A stretch of DNA of 64,000 bases from Sepiola atlantica (taxonomy: Eukaryota > Mollusca > Cephalopoda > Sepiida > Sepiolidae), in assembly GCA_963556195.1 (NCBI GenBank), contig OY744544.1, forward strand, positions 44,976,484 through 45,040,483, given 5' to 3'. Positions 13,301 to 23,305 of this stretch are shown here, in pieces. The stretch's first letter is position 1. Each line of letters starts with the position of its first letter. The notes under the pieces are model-generated. The model saw only the letters and a program-made list of their open reading frames with translations, searched no databases and was not told the DNA's origin. Both the position numbers and the translations under genes were made by a program.

Positions 13301-16300
13301 TATCAAATATACTTGCCTTTTTTTTTTTTTACAAAAAAAGCTATCAATATAGTGAAATTTTTATTTTTTTACAAAAGAACTATTTATAAATTCTTACTGT
13401 GTAATTAGCAATATCAGATAAATATAAAATATTTTGTTGCATTTGGTTAATCGCCTTTTAATATCTATTTTAATATACTATTTAGGTTGCAGCATTTCAT
13501 AATGGCTAGTTTTTCACTGGAGAAAACATGCTTCATTTAAAGACCTACAAATATTTTTTTCAAAAAATTCCATTTCACGACTGATGTCTGGTTTTGGATT
13601 TCCAGAAATAATTTGACAAAGGCATATGTTTTCACTCTAATATTTGTGAAGGAGTGAAACATGGTTTGCAAGTCTACTTTTGAATTTGAAGTGAGTGCTA
13701 CATATCCTTGTTCCGTGTACCGGAAGGGTGTTGGATGCAATGTTATATGGCATAACTTGTACTTATTGTGGGTCCACAAAAAGTGTAGTGACTTGAAAGA
13801 TTAGTTAGCTCCAAACCCCAACTCAGGTGTAGATGTTTGGGACAGGCACACCTTGTTGATGGTCGTCCTTACAAAGAGATGATATTAGAGGACGATACCC
13901 TAGAGATAGTAGACTCTTTCTTTTACTAAGGAGATATGCTGAGCGCAGATAGTGGATGTGACTCAGTATAACACAAGGGTGAAGGCAGCTTGGACAAAAT
14001 TTTGTGAGTTGTTAGCGTCATGAGCTGTCCTCCTCTACATCCAGGGAAATTTCTATAGCAGCTATGTAATGGTAGCAAGTGTTGGGCTCTTATCCAGTCT
14101 TCTCTTTTCCGATTGCAGCGTAATCTATGATTAGATGGATCTACAATGTGAAATCTGATCAAACTCAACACATCAGGTCAGAGGATTTGCTGAAAGAACT
14201 ACATTTACCCAGGATAGAGGTTATCCTAAAGACACTGGTACGGTCATGGATAAACCATTGCAGAAGAGCATGAATGTCTTGAATTGCAGGCAGGTAATCG
14301 GGCTGAGGAAGATTTGGATGCTAGTGTTTGGACAAGATCATATAGAGTGGAGTTTGGAGACAATTGACCTGCTGAACTGTCAAGACTGGAGAGTGAGCTT
14401 GCAAAATATTAAAAAAACTGTCTGACTCCCCCCCCCTCCCTCCGGACAAGGGAAAAGTGAAATTAAATGGAGAGAGGGAGCGAGAGAGCGAGCAGTTCTA
14501 TATATAGTCATAAACTATGCTGTTAAACATTTTCTGTCGAATTTCGGCAATTGCAAGTTTGTTGATATTTTAGTTTGATTAATATAATTGTTTATTTGTT
14601 AACTTGTTTTTTTGTTTGTTTCTTTTAAAATAATTCTTTCAAGGGTAGCCATGCAAAAAAAATAATTTTTAGTATAGTTTTTATTGAAGATTTTATTTAG
14701 TTTGTGATTGATTGGGAAGTGTTTATGAATTAAAAAAAAAAAAATTAGCAAATAATGCAAACCGTCCACACATACATCAATCAAAATTTTATGTTTTCTT
14801 TCAGTGACGACCCCAGTAAACTTCTAACACCTCAATTTACTTTCAAAGAACTTTTTTATCCACTTACAAACGTGCCAACGAAAAGGACAGAAAAAATTGT
14901 ACTTACCTGCTCAGGACTTCTTTGTAAGTAGTTTGTGTAATTATTTAAATTGAAATTAAATTAAAATTTGAAAGTCAAAGATGGCTTTTAGTCTAGCTTC
15001 AACAGAGGGATGTTGGGGCTTTGTTTAAGCATCACAATTAGTAATAATTGTATTACATCCGGTATCCCAAAGGTTCTTTATGTTAAGTTTGGTTCAATTA
15101 TCACCAATACTTTTGGAGCTTATAAGTGTTTATAATTATTATTAATATGTAATCATGGTTATCTCCCTTCCATACAATTCAAACATTTTAACCTAAACTG
15201 ATGAGTTAAATTTGAAACAAAATGCATACATATGTAAATAATACATAAAGAGATAATAGAAAAGCGAATTAATTAAAAATAAATAAATATTTAACCTTAT
15301 CATTTTCGGTTTTCTCTGCATTCTCTATACATTCATTGCTGCAGCCACATAAACCATTTCCAATCAACACAACACGCACGTGGATCTGCTATGAATTACT
15401 TTGAAAAGGAGGTGATTAACCTCGAAGTATTAGAAAAAGTTTAACACGGTATTGATCGAAGATAAACCAGTAAGTAGAAAATAAAACTAAAGTCATTATA
15501 TTCCATATTGTCTCTTTATGTGTCTATTGTCATCTCATTTCTCATCCAAACATTCTTTCAATTCTGCCCATAACTTTATATCGCATTTGCACAGCCTTCT
15601 AAGCCTAAAACTTATCTATTATTAATAGTATTTTAAGTTAAACTAAAATAATGTATAACATGTTTTCAAAGGTTTGTTAATAATATTCTTTCTGTAAAAT
15701 TAAGTGTGTGTGTGTGTGAATTAATTACAAAACAAAACTTTTTTAATTAAAAGTTGAAATGAAACTATTGATTTAAAAAATAAGAGATTTCATTGAATAA
15801 AAATCTGTTGTCTTTCAGCTGTTTTCACCATTTTTGTAAATGTTGATCTCGTCTATGGTGAAAATGATCTCAACAAGTTTGGCTGGGTGACCGGCTTACT
15901 GGCAATCCTCGCTATCATTTGTCTTGGATTTGGAATCATCATCTGGCGCCAACCTCAAAGTCAAGACAAGCTCCCTTTCAAGGTAAAATTATGAAAGTGG
16001 CAATTCACCCCCCCCCCCTTACTAAGCCCCATAGGAACTAAACTGTCCAAGCACTTACTAACTGAAATAGTTTTTCTCCAACCAGTCCTTTAGTGAACGC
16101 TAAGAGAAGAGTCGGCTTCTTCGATTCTGAGACTAAACTAACTCGATTCGTCTGCCAACTTTCAGTCCCCATTACTAGGAAGAATTGTTTGACGAAACTT
16201 TCAAGTGGACACAATAGAAATAAAATCACTCGGGCCTCGCCGAAATTAAGGAGGTCTCTCCAAGGCTGATTTAAAGGTAATGGCAAAAATATATAATTTT

Positions 16301-19300
16301 TCTATCCTCGACGACTATAAAACCGGTTTATATGATTTTTATATATATATAATATAATATATATATTGTATTCCTTGTTTAAACACCTGATAATAGACTT
16401 GTAAAGTATGTAACTTTACTTTTTTCATTATTCCATTATTTCCTTTATAGATATATAATAAATACACATACTTAACTTTATAAAAATAGAGAAGAGATAT
16501 ATATGAACGTTAGGTATGTGTATATGTTTGTATGTACATGATTCACTCCTAAACTAATTAATCGATCATGAATTTTGGAATGAAGTTGCTAGGTGTAAGG
16601 GCACCTAATGTAGGCTATATTTAGTTTGATGTGAAGAGATGAAAAGGGTGTGGAAGCCCTTCATGAAAGTTTAGATACCGGATTTTTGCGAAATTTTAAC
16701 AATAGATAGATGAGTAGTACAAAACTGTTCTGTTCGGTGGGGGGGGATTAATTTTACCCGTCCTGGGACAGGTATTCATCTAGTGTGTGTGTATGTATGT
16801 GTGTATATATATAATAATATTTATAAATAAATATTAATTATTTATCACCTACAGACATCGATGTTTCATGCAATCTTCAGTGCAGGAAGTTAATTCTCAA
16901 CAGTCGGCGGGCCCGAACTCCGATCACAAATCGGCACTGATTCGCAGTCAAGAGCGTTAACCCCTCGGCCATAGGGAATTAGCTAATAATTAAAGAGGAA
17001 TTTAACTTTGTAAATAGCGAGTCGGCGGCTAATTTACACGAGCAGTTAAAGTGATCAACAAATTCTTTTTTTGTTTGGATCTTGCATGAAACTATTAGTA
17101 CTGCTTGTTATTAAACTCACTCAGAGTGCCCGGCCTTTGGTGAAGGGGCTTATAATAATATTTATAAATAAATATTAATTATTTATTACCTACAGACATC
17201 GATGTTTCATGCTAACGCAATCATGGCATCCCAAAATCAAATGTAAAATTAATTTCCAATTCAAACATAGAATAATGTTTTTTCTTTAGTTTTTTTTTTT
17301 TTTCCATAAGAGTCCATTTCATTTTCGTCAACATATATGCCCCCTTCATTCAGACAGTTATGGTCACAGTGGTGAACATTGCCAACATTATGCGCACCAT
17401 TGATTGGCAACATCATAGTCCTGACCAATGTCATATTCATTGTCAGTAATGATCAGAATTCTTAACAAATACAGACAAATAAACACCCACATTCATTTCA
17501 CCTTCATTTTTAGTGAATTATACCAGAAAAACATAATAACATTTAATATATAAAATTTCAAGTTACAGACTTGTTTTCCATAAAAATGAAAAACAAAAGC
17601 CAAAACAGATGAATTGAATTTCAGTTATGAAGTGGACCTAGGTAACTGGTTAAAAACGCTTCAAATTACTTCTTTTTTTGAGCCAATCAACATCCTTTCT
17701 TTGAGTGCCGAATTAATATCATAGCAGTTGTGACAGGGGCCTCACTGTAAAAAAAAAAAGAAGAAAAAAAGAAAATAATCTTGTTTCATTATATCCTGAC
17801 TATTTAGAAAAATATTTTGGTCAAGATTTGGTTCACTTATTAGATCCGACAAGACTTCTTGGAATTGAAATTCTATCATCTTTGACAAAAATCGCTTATG
17901 ACGCAAAATCATACTTTGCAGTCAATTTTATCCAATATACAACTCCCTCTACACCAATTGAAGTAGAGAAATAAGTTATCTTTTCTAAGTTGAAGAGAAT
18001 CCAGAATTCAGTTTCACCAATTTTTAAAATTTTATTTTATTTTATTTTTTAACTTTCCAGGTGCCATTAGTTCCTCTGTTTCCTGAGCTCAGCGCTGGTA
18101 TAAATATATATCTCATGTTGAAGTTACCAATATCAACGTGGGTACGGTTTGCTATCTGGATGGCAATTGGTAAGACAGATTTTATTAATTTAATATCCTC
18201 CTATGTTTACCTTTTTTCTTTCTGTAGCAAAATCAAACCTTCTAAACCTTTTTTTTTATTAGAAAAATGGACCAAATATATTTTCAGCACCCCCGATTAA
18301 GTATGCAACTTGAAGGAACGAATTACACTGTATATGATGTCAGCTATTTATTTCATGTTATTACTTATTTTTAATTATTAGATAACATAATACAGGTTGT
18401 CCATAAAATCCGTGTGCAATGAAAAAAAAATTGTAGTTTTTTATATATTTGTGCTAGAAAGATTCCATAAAAAAATGTATTAAAATGAAGACGTTGTTTC
18501 GGAATGTTTTAGATGAGGATTAATAACGTGTATTATTTGGATTCTTCGGATTACTGTTCAGAAGGAACCCTTTATTTAATCCGTGGGGGTAGATTGTTCT
18601 CATTCTGTCAGCCATGATCGGGTAGCAGTCTTAAGTAATTCATAATTATATTCTTAGTATCATTGAACCTTCAACCTCCAGAAGACTGTCACTTAGAACT
18701 GATTACTACTTAGCACTTATATTCGTAAGGACCTGTGGCGCAACGGATATAAGTGCTAAGTAGTAATCAGTTCTAAGTGACAGTCTTCTGGAGGTTGAAG
18801 GTTCGATGATACTAAGAATACAATTAAGAATTACTTAAGACTGCTACCTGGTCAAGCTACCTCCGTGGATTAAATAAAGAGTTCCGTACAGATTCTCGAG
18901 TTTAACAAGATGCACCTTAAGAAGGTCGGAGGTTACATCGGCCGAAATGTTGTGAAAATAACATCCAACATGAAAATAGTAATCTGAATAATACAATAAA
19001 AAGAAGACCATTTAAGACTGTATTTTATTGTGACTTTTGTCAGTTTCTTTCTTTTCACTATCATTCGTTCGTTTGTACGACAAAAAGTTTGCGCTTCTTT
19101 AAATACATTTACCGATTGATTTATAGAAATGCCTGAAAGCACATCAGTTATTTTAGATTTTAGATTTTTTTTTTTTTTTCCAAATAATAGAATCCTGGAT
19201 AATCAAATTGTCTATTATTAACTCAACTTGACAACAATCTCTGGCAAGTTAGTGAGAGAAAGAGAAGCAAAGAGACAGATACAGACATAGGTAGATAGAG

Positions 19301-21802
19301 AGGGGGAGAGAAAGAAAGAGAAGCAAAGAGACAGATACAGACATAGGTAGATAGAGAGGGGGAGAGAAAGAAAGAGAAGCAAAGAGATAGATACAGACAT
19401 AGGTAGATAGAGAGGGGGAGAGAAAGAAAGAGAAGCAAAGAGACAGATACAGACATAGGTAGATAGAGAGGGGGAGAGAAAGAAAGAGAAGCAAAGAGAC
19501 AGATACAGACATAGGTAGATAGAGAGGGGGAGAGAAAGAAAGAGCGAGTCAACAGATGACGATTAGAACGGAAGTGACGCCGCCGTTACTGACATAGCGT
19601 TGCCACGAACGATAGTCAGGGAGATGCGTTGGAACAACCAGGCTGACTCACGGGGCTTGTACCTAGACGTTGAAATCCTCCGTCCAATGTCCTGAAAAAA
19701 TTTAACAGTCTCGGGGCCAAGCACTTGTGTCTAGTGCTCAGGTGCAATACAATTCTTCAAATAAGTATATACATGTGTGTATGGAGGGGGGGGGACATCA
19801 GGTGTAGTTTCATCAAATTCCTGGAACCATGAAGTTTTTAAACGGTGCAATGTCTCGGTAGTTAACGGCTGATGCAGGCAGTTTGTTCCGGGCTTTACCA
19901 ATTCTGAGCGTGAAGAATGTTTTCCAAAAGTTATGGGAGCTGTGCTATTTTCTGGCTTTGTCGGCATGTGTGTCTGTGTGTGTGATCAAAACGTGCTCAG
20001 GGTTGTTGTTAGCAAGATGGATAATATTTTTTGGGGGGTTACTAAGTCAGTTGCTACACATCAGAGCTTCAATAAATCCAAGTCCAATGAAGCAAGGCGT
20101 TCAGAGTAAAGTAGGTGTCTTAAGGGAGGGCGCGATTCATTTGCTTGCATGTCTATGAAAGGTTTCCAAGCAGTCAATGTTCTGAGAAAGATAAAGGTTT
20201 CAGTTTGATGATGTGAATTCCTAATGTGATCGCACCGGGGTTTGCTTGTTTGCACTATTGTTTTCACATGAAATTCACATAAAATCAATTAAATGGACGC
20301 TAAACAAATGGTCCACGTCTGAGGCAATTTCTGATTTTAAAACTTTCTAATGAGCCGAGCAAAGTAGCAAGGAACTCCATTTTGTTAAAAACTATTGTCT
20401 ATTAGTTTTTGTTGTTCAAGTTGAAAAAAATTATTTCTGCAGCAACAAGTTCTATATTTGTTATATTGCACACGCAAGTTATGGTCACCCTGTATATTTA
20501 TTTTAATAAAATTATCATTTTTATAAACTTCTGTTTGCATTTCTGTATTTTGTCCCAAAAGTAAAACGTGCTTCGCGTAACATGGAGTTAGCATTTTAGT
20601 TTAATTTATTTTGTGTGATTTTTTTTATACTAAAATTTTAACTAAAAATATTTTTTCCAAGAGAAAAAAAAAAAAAATAACATGGCCACCATTGAATTAA
20701 AGTTCAATTCTCAACATGTAAAAAGTGAATTAGATTTTTATTTCAGGACAAGAATAATAAGTTGAACATTAAATATTCAATTTATAAACAGCTGTGTATG
20801 TGTTGGCCATTTTATTCCCAAACATGTTACAAAAATGTTTTTGTGTACTATTGTAGTGATTATATGACACTCTTGTCTGGAGGAAGGATAAAAAGAAACG
20901 GTTGGTTAACATATACATTTAACATTGATTTTACACTTCCCAGCATTATATCAGTAATGCCGACTAGACATTAAGAGCATGTTACCAACGGCATGAAAAT
21001 ATACACAAAGAACATAACTTAGAAAAATGAATCATAAATAAGAAATACAATGTTCCATAACAATACAAAATGCACAAATTGTTACAGAGGCGACTAAAAG
21101 TGTTCATGAATGGAAATGTAAGTCTCAACTGTAGTGATTCAAGTCTAGGAAAAGTTACAAAGTCGTTTGACTTGATCAGAAAAGAAATCCTAGTTGACAA
21201 AACCCATTTGGATTTGAAAGTCATCCGAAGAAACATAGGGCCAGATGATGTCCGTCCAGTTTGAAGGTCGTTACAATAAGACAGTCTCATTCATAAATTT
21301 ACGACCACGTGGGTGACACGAGAGTATCACATCATGTGATCGTATCGTCATCTAGCACAGAGACCAATTATCTCTCAGAGGGATAACTATGAACCAACAA
21401 TCAATTTTTTAGACGAAAACGAAGCTGAATAGATGAGATATTCCAACACTTCTTGTAGTATAATTGAACTTTTAACTGCTATGATATATCTTAAACATTT
21501 TGTACCACTAAAAAAATAAAAAATAAAAATCGAGTTCATTCAAAATAACGATAATGGCTTAATAAACATTGCGATTGTGTGTGGCTTAACAGGAAACCAT
21601 CCTCTTTTTGTTCCCATGTGAATTTATTCTAGATTTTATATTGATCTTGCTTCATAAATGCTCCCTCTTTCGTGCAGGCTTTATCCTCTATTTTGGTTAT
21701 GGGTTCTGGCACAGCATGGCAAGGGATGACCGTCGCAGGCCTCATCACTACAGTCCCATCTCCAATGAAGAAGATTCTCCAGATTATGATGACTTATCCT
21801 AA
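4132..21802 (+). CDS. Cationic amino acid transporter gene 1 (SLC7 CAT family), 3' half
   Basis: Coding exons are 4132-4354, 9269-9408, 11576-11678, 13167-13235, 14805-14923, 15819-15982, 18061-18169 and 21678-21802, with 27740-27864 as an alternative last exon. All introns are GT-AG and the frame closes across every junction. The 1052 nt encode about 350 residues, matching the C-terminal half of the CAT proteins, sodium-independent carriers of arginine, lysine and ornithine in the plasma membrane. Recognisable in order are the GEEAKNP loop, [42 protein letters not shown], the [10 protein letters not shown] entry to the last two membrane segments, and FGYG near the end. The N-terminal exons lie off the left edge. 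The CAT paralogue (SLC7A1, 2, 3 or 4-like) cannot be resolved here, so no symbol is given. Confidence 0.93.
4355..6049 (+). other. Intron of CAT gene 1, nothing recognised
   Basis: Apart from poly-A/T runs and a G-run near 5425, I see no coding similarity. The stretch at about 4500-5200 is less AT-rich than its surroundings and may be an old repeat, but it has no ORF or termini I can identify. Confidence 0.6.
6050..6335. repeat. Inverted pair of retroelement-tail fragments
   Basis: The motif TTAAATATTTCATCAGATAG occurs on the plus strand at about 6072-6092, and its reverse complement occurs at about 6300-6320. The segments next to them are also related. A third relative lies at 50065-50105, next to a LINE ORF2 tail read from the minus strand. 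These look like two oppositely oriented scraps of the same LINE 3' region. Confidence 0.55.
6430..6472. repeat. (TA)n microsatellite
   Basis: An alternating AT run with one interruption, just upstream of the large minisatellite in the same intron. Confidence 0.95.
6610..8755. repeat. 33-37-bp minisatellite with higher-order structure
   Basis: The unit is GATAATTGAATGAAATTAAA followed by CAAATATAAAAAATAA (variant AAATATAA), about 60 copies. Early units carry GACATTAAACTAAT in place of GAAATTAAACAAAT, and this variant block returns at about 7400-7500, followed by the same succession of unit types. A segment of roughly 670 bp has therefore been duplicated within the array. The long minus-strand reading frames through it (rich in FNFIQLSY or [10 protein letters not shown]) exist only because the unit lacks stops; they are not genes. 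It lies in the intron before exon 9269-9408. Confidence 0.96.
9269..9408 (+). CDS. CAT gene 1, second exon in window
   Basis: The acceptor is TTTATTTCAG and the donor is TTAGCTG|GTAAAT. The exon completes the Ser codon split from the previous exon, then encodes [20 protein letters not shown], among the most conserved stretches of the CAT family, and continues [20 protein letters not shown] into the next membrane span. Joining it to 4354 keeps the frame open. Confidence 0.95.
9409..11575 (+). other. Intron of CAT gene 1 with a tRNA-like repeat scrap
   Basis: At about 9570-9645 the plus strand reads like the 3' half of a tRNA: CTCGTAATCTGAAGGCTGTG followed by a B-box-like AGTTCAATTCCTG. No intact A-box or acceptor stem is visible, so this is probably a SINE remnant and not a tRNA gene. 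The remainder (9650-11575) shows no coding similarity. Confidence 0.45.
11576..11678 (+). CDS. CAT gene 1, third exon in window
   Basis: The acceptor is TTCTTCTTCAG and the donor is ATCCTGAG|GTAAGT. It encodes [20 protein letters not shown] and [14 protein letters not shown], matching the CAT membrane segment that follows the AMAED motif. The final Arg codon is split with the next exon. Confidence 0.95.
11679..13166 (+). other. Intron of CAT gene 1 with a Helitron-like 5' end
   Basis: At 11873-11908 the sequence TCTACTAGCTGTACCGACCG continues GGCGTTGCCTGGG. Related starts occur at about 31334, 40683 and 49063. It may be the 5' terminus of the element family described at 31334-32047, here decayed or truncated. 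The rest of the intron shows no gene. Confidence 0.4.
13167..13235 (+). CDS. CAT gene 1, fourth exon in window (hydrophilic loop)
   Basis: A short 69-nt exon between CTTTTCTTTTAG and AATAG|GTAATC. It encodes [20 protein letters not shown], the beginning of the hydrophilic loop that follows the CAT segment ending in ILR. The loop is the family's variable region, so the exon is supported mainly by splice sites and frame continuity on both sides. Confidence 0.85.
13830..14430 (+). mobile_element. LINE ORF2 C-terminal fragment (heavily decayed)
   Basis: The plus strand, across frames and stops, retains [11 protein letters not shown], a GNFYSSYV block at the place where active relatives have a GRVYSSCV-like sequence, then an [10 protein letters not shown] block and [11 protein letters not shown]. 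This is the same non-LTR clade as the copies at 3.5, 25.8, 33.4 and 44.1 kb. It sits within an intron of CAT gene 1, in the sense orientation. Confidence 0.65.
14805..14923 (+). CDS. CAT gene 1, fifth exon in window
   Basis: The acceptor is TTTTCTTTCAG and the donor is GGACTTCTTT|GTAAGT. It encodes the end of the hydrophilic loop ([20 protein letters not shown]) and then [19 protein letters not shown], leading into a membrane segment. The frame continues into 15819. Confidence 0.92.
14924..15818 (+). other. Intron of CAT gene 1, nothing recognised
   Basis: AT-rich sequence with a short GT run near 15705. I see no ORF, RNA gene or clear repeat termini. Confidence 0.6.
15819..15982 (+). CDS. 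CAT gene 1, sixth exon in window
   Basis: The acceptor is TTGTCTTTCAG and the donor is TTTCAAG|GTAAAA. It encodes [20 protein letters not shown], then [20 protein letters not shown] and [14 protein letters not shown]. The WRQP motif after a membrane span and the following FK are diagnostic of CAT proteins. The exon ends on a codon boundary. Confidence 0.96.
16430..16776 (+). mobile_element. Helitron-like element, 3' portion
   Basis: This segment aligns with 31500-32047, sharing a block reading GCTAGGTGTAAGG and a GGTGTGGAAGCCCTTCATG block. It ends TTTTACCCGTCCTGGGACAG GTATTCATCTAG|T. The end has the 3' signature expected of Helitrons: a short hairpin (CCTGggaCAGG), about 7 nt, then CTAG (a CTRR end), with T following. 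No protein is encoded, so it would be non-autonomous. Confidence 0.45.
16809..17215. repeat. 65-bp direct repeats around an antisense tRNA-like segment
   Basis: 16809-16873 and 17150-17213 are near-identical (both include ATATTTATAAATAAATATTA and ACAGACATCGATGTTTCATG). Between them, at about 16895-16980 on the minus strand, lie an A-box-like TGGCCGAGGGGTTAACG and a B-box-like GAGTTCGGGCCCG, suggesting a tRNA-derived SINE head. The direct repeats are far too long for a target-site duplication, so a local tandem duplication is the likelier explanation. Confidence 0.5.
17216..18060 (+). other. Intron of CAT gene 1, nothing recognised
   Basis: AT-rich sequence with poly-T and poly-A runs. It ends in a T-rich tract and the acceptor TTTCCAG used by exon 18061. 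Confidence 0.6.
18061..18169 (+). CDS. CAT gene 1, penultimate exon
   Basis: The acceptor is TAACTTTCCAG and the donor is GGCAATTG|GTAAGA. It encodes [20 protein letters not shown], then [17 protein letters not shown]. It begins on a codon boundary and ends in phase 1, one base into a Gly codon. Both candidate last exons (21678 and 27740) supply the matching two bases. Confidence 0.96.
18531..18994. mobile_element. Head-to-head tRNA-derived SINE pair forming a hairpin
   Basis: Arms 18621-18722 and 18747-18850 are near-perfect inverted copies around a 24-nt loop that contains GGACCTGTGGCGCAACGG, an excellent A-box in a tRNA-Arg-like context. A B-box-like AGGTTCGATGA follows in the right arm. 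Weaker symmetry continues outward through a GGATTAAATAAAG block (about 18564 and 18865). The outer ends also match inversely: GTATTATTTGGATTCTTCGG and AGTAATCTGAATAATAC. The right arm's tail holds a decayed form of the hammerhead-like motif (GAAGGTCGGAGG...GGCCGAAAT). Relatives lie at 24450-24632, 35911-36200, and on both sides of 25.4-26.8 kb. Confidence 0.75.
19257..19545. repeat. 56-bp purine-rich minisatellite, five copies
   Basis: The unit begins AGAGAAGCAAAGAGACAGAT, continues ACAGACATAGGTAGATAGAG, and ends AGGGGGAGAGAAAGAA. Copies start at 19261, 19317, 19373, 19429 and 19485, nearly identical except one C to T change at about 19387. The open minus-strand frames through it are artefacts of the period. 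Confidence 0.96.
19735..20290 (-). mobile_element. LINE ORF2 C-terminal tail (antisense)
   Basis: On the minus strand, from upstream to downstream, the frames retain a [15 protein letters not shown] block, the usual spacing, and then [20 protein letters not shown] followed by FKNFMVPGI. The pattern of a basic helix, then W/RNKLP and a final FK, is the C-terminal end of CR1/Jockey-type reverse transcriptase ORFs. A related tail in the other orientation lies at 63640-63850. It is broken by frameshifts. Confidence 0.65.
20500..21677 (+). other. Rest of the terminal intron
   Basis: A region at about 21060-21265 has overlapping short frames on both strands that I do not recognise. The intron ends at the acceptor CTTTCGTGCAG before 21678. 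Confidence 0.5.
21678..21802 (+). CDS. CAT gene 1, candidate last exon A
   Basis: The acceptor is CCCTCTTTCGTGCAG. With the single base from 18169 it forms Gly, then [20 protein letters not shown], then a His/Pro stretch and an acidic end ([13 protein letters not shown]), stop TAA at 21800-21802. The first residues continue the last membrane span, where vertebrate CATs also have a (I/L)YFGYG-type sequence. The basic cluster just inside the membrane and the acidic terminus form a distinct cytosolic tail of 40 residues. A 3' UTR presumably follows. Confidence 0.93.
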
Positions 21803-22655
21803 CAAGAGAATTATTTTTGTTTTACAAAAAACAAAAAAAAAACTTGGTATTTTGTCCAAAAATGTCCGTCATGACTCGATTATATCCCTTCCTCATTATT
21901 CTTTATCCATTTTTTGTCTTTGCATTTCATGGTGTGTTTTTCTTAAATCCTTCATTAAAAGCAATTTCTTCATTCAATTTAAAGGGAGATTCCGGGAATC
22001 TTGAAAATCACTTGTATGAATGTACATATTTTTGAACTTTGGCAACAAGAAAAATTGATTTGTTTTCTTCTTCAATTGCAATATTATCTTCATGAAATGC
22101 GACTACCATGACAGAAATACAAACAAATTCACTTTTACTTTTAAACATTTTTTATATTTTATGAACAATTTTTATTGTAAATTTGATTTTTATCAAGTTA
22201 TTTTAAATGTTTGCTGATATTTGTAAGGAGCTATGCGATTAATTGGCATAAATTTTGAGATATAATTCGAAATAAGATGCGGTTTTCAGATGGTTTTTTT
22301 TTGTTAGGTTTTAATATTAAATTTTTATTATTTTTTACTTTTATTATATATAGTTTCTTGAATTTTTTCTAATACTCAAAAAAACTTGTTTTGATTAGTC
22401 AAAATATTCAGCTTTTTTTTTTTTTTTGTTACGCTTGAATACTTAATTTTTAATTTAAGTCTTTCGTCCAAACAAAAATGGATTATTTTATAAATTAGTG
22501 AAAATACTTTTTATCTTTGGTTTAGGAGCATAAATAAACCCTAATACTTGACTTTGGTCAATAAACTTTAATTTTAGCCATAAATTACTATCTGCAAATT
22601 TAAAGGCTTCAAAATCACTTTGATAACCACAAAGAAATTAGTGGCACCGCCATTT

Positions 22656-22713
<58 letters not shown>

Positions 22714-22815
22714 ATATATAGTACATGTATTATATTTGTTTCTATAGATGTAAATCCGTTGAAACTCCAGTGTGTATAAAAAGTGCTCAATAACAAGTAG
22801 AGCTGTTCTTTAGTA
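21803..22815 (+). other. Probable 3' UTR and downstream DNA of last exon A
   Basis: AT-rich with no coding similarity. An AATAAA lies at about 22531. A (TA)n run occupies about 22660-22705 and continues to 22722. The true poly-A site cannot be placed by eye. Confidence 0.45.
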
Positions 22816-23305
22816 TAAATTTTTATTTATCCAAACATTATTGGTTACATATGTGTATACATGTTTCAGTTGTACTCTCCCATAGAGAGTCAACTTTTTC
22901 AGACCAAAAAGAGGAATCCAAATGAGAGATGTTAGAATGGCTGAATCCCCCTGGCCACTAAGATTTCTAAGGTTGATATCAAAAAAGACTTCAAGGAGGT
23001 AGTAAAAGAATAAAAGAAAAAGATAAGAAACATAAAGTGAATGGGGTCATAAACGCTGGTTAGGTCAAATAAAAATAGAAACGAATTGAAGTGTGAAAGA
23101 GTAAAAAATGTAATTTGATACTAAGCTTGACCGTTGAATTATAAACACATTCCATCCAAGAAACTATGCTAAATAAGAAAGTTATCGATCTCTCCTTTGG
23201 ATTCCTATTTTTGGTCTGAAGAAGTCTACTCTCTATGGGAGAGTCCAACTGAAACATGTATGCACATATATAACCAATAATGTTTGTATAAATAAAAATG
23301 TATAC
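22816..23305. mobile_element. Foldback element with long inverted repeats and PLE-like ends
   Basis: The left arm (22816-22930) contains TTTTTATTTATCCAAACATT and GTTTCAGTTGTACTCTCCCA. The right arm (23185-23305) is its inverted copy with few changes. The right arm, read on the plus strand at 23217-23260, carries CTGAAGA, a stem (ACTCTC/GAGAGT) and GAAAC, the hammerhead-like arrangement found at ends of Penelope-like elements. The interior of about 250 bp has no reading frame of note. Confidence 0.7.

Larger units (their letters stand above)
18391..20494. mobile_element. Mariner-like terminal repeats enclosing nested insertions
   Basis: The left end 18391-18420 begins TACAGGTTGTCCATAAAATC. 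The right end 20465-20494, reverse-complemented, begins TACAGGGTGACCATAACTTG. They match at about three quarters of 30 positions, and both touch TA. No transposase is seen between them. The interior holds a SINE hairpin, a 56-bp minisatellite and an antisense LINE tail. It may be one nested element, or two unrelated mariner-type ends. Confidence 0.4.

Noticed and set aside
19223..19552. Open frames on the minus strand of the 56-bp minisatellite
   Set aside because: Artefact of a purine-rich repeat; all three minus frames are open together.
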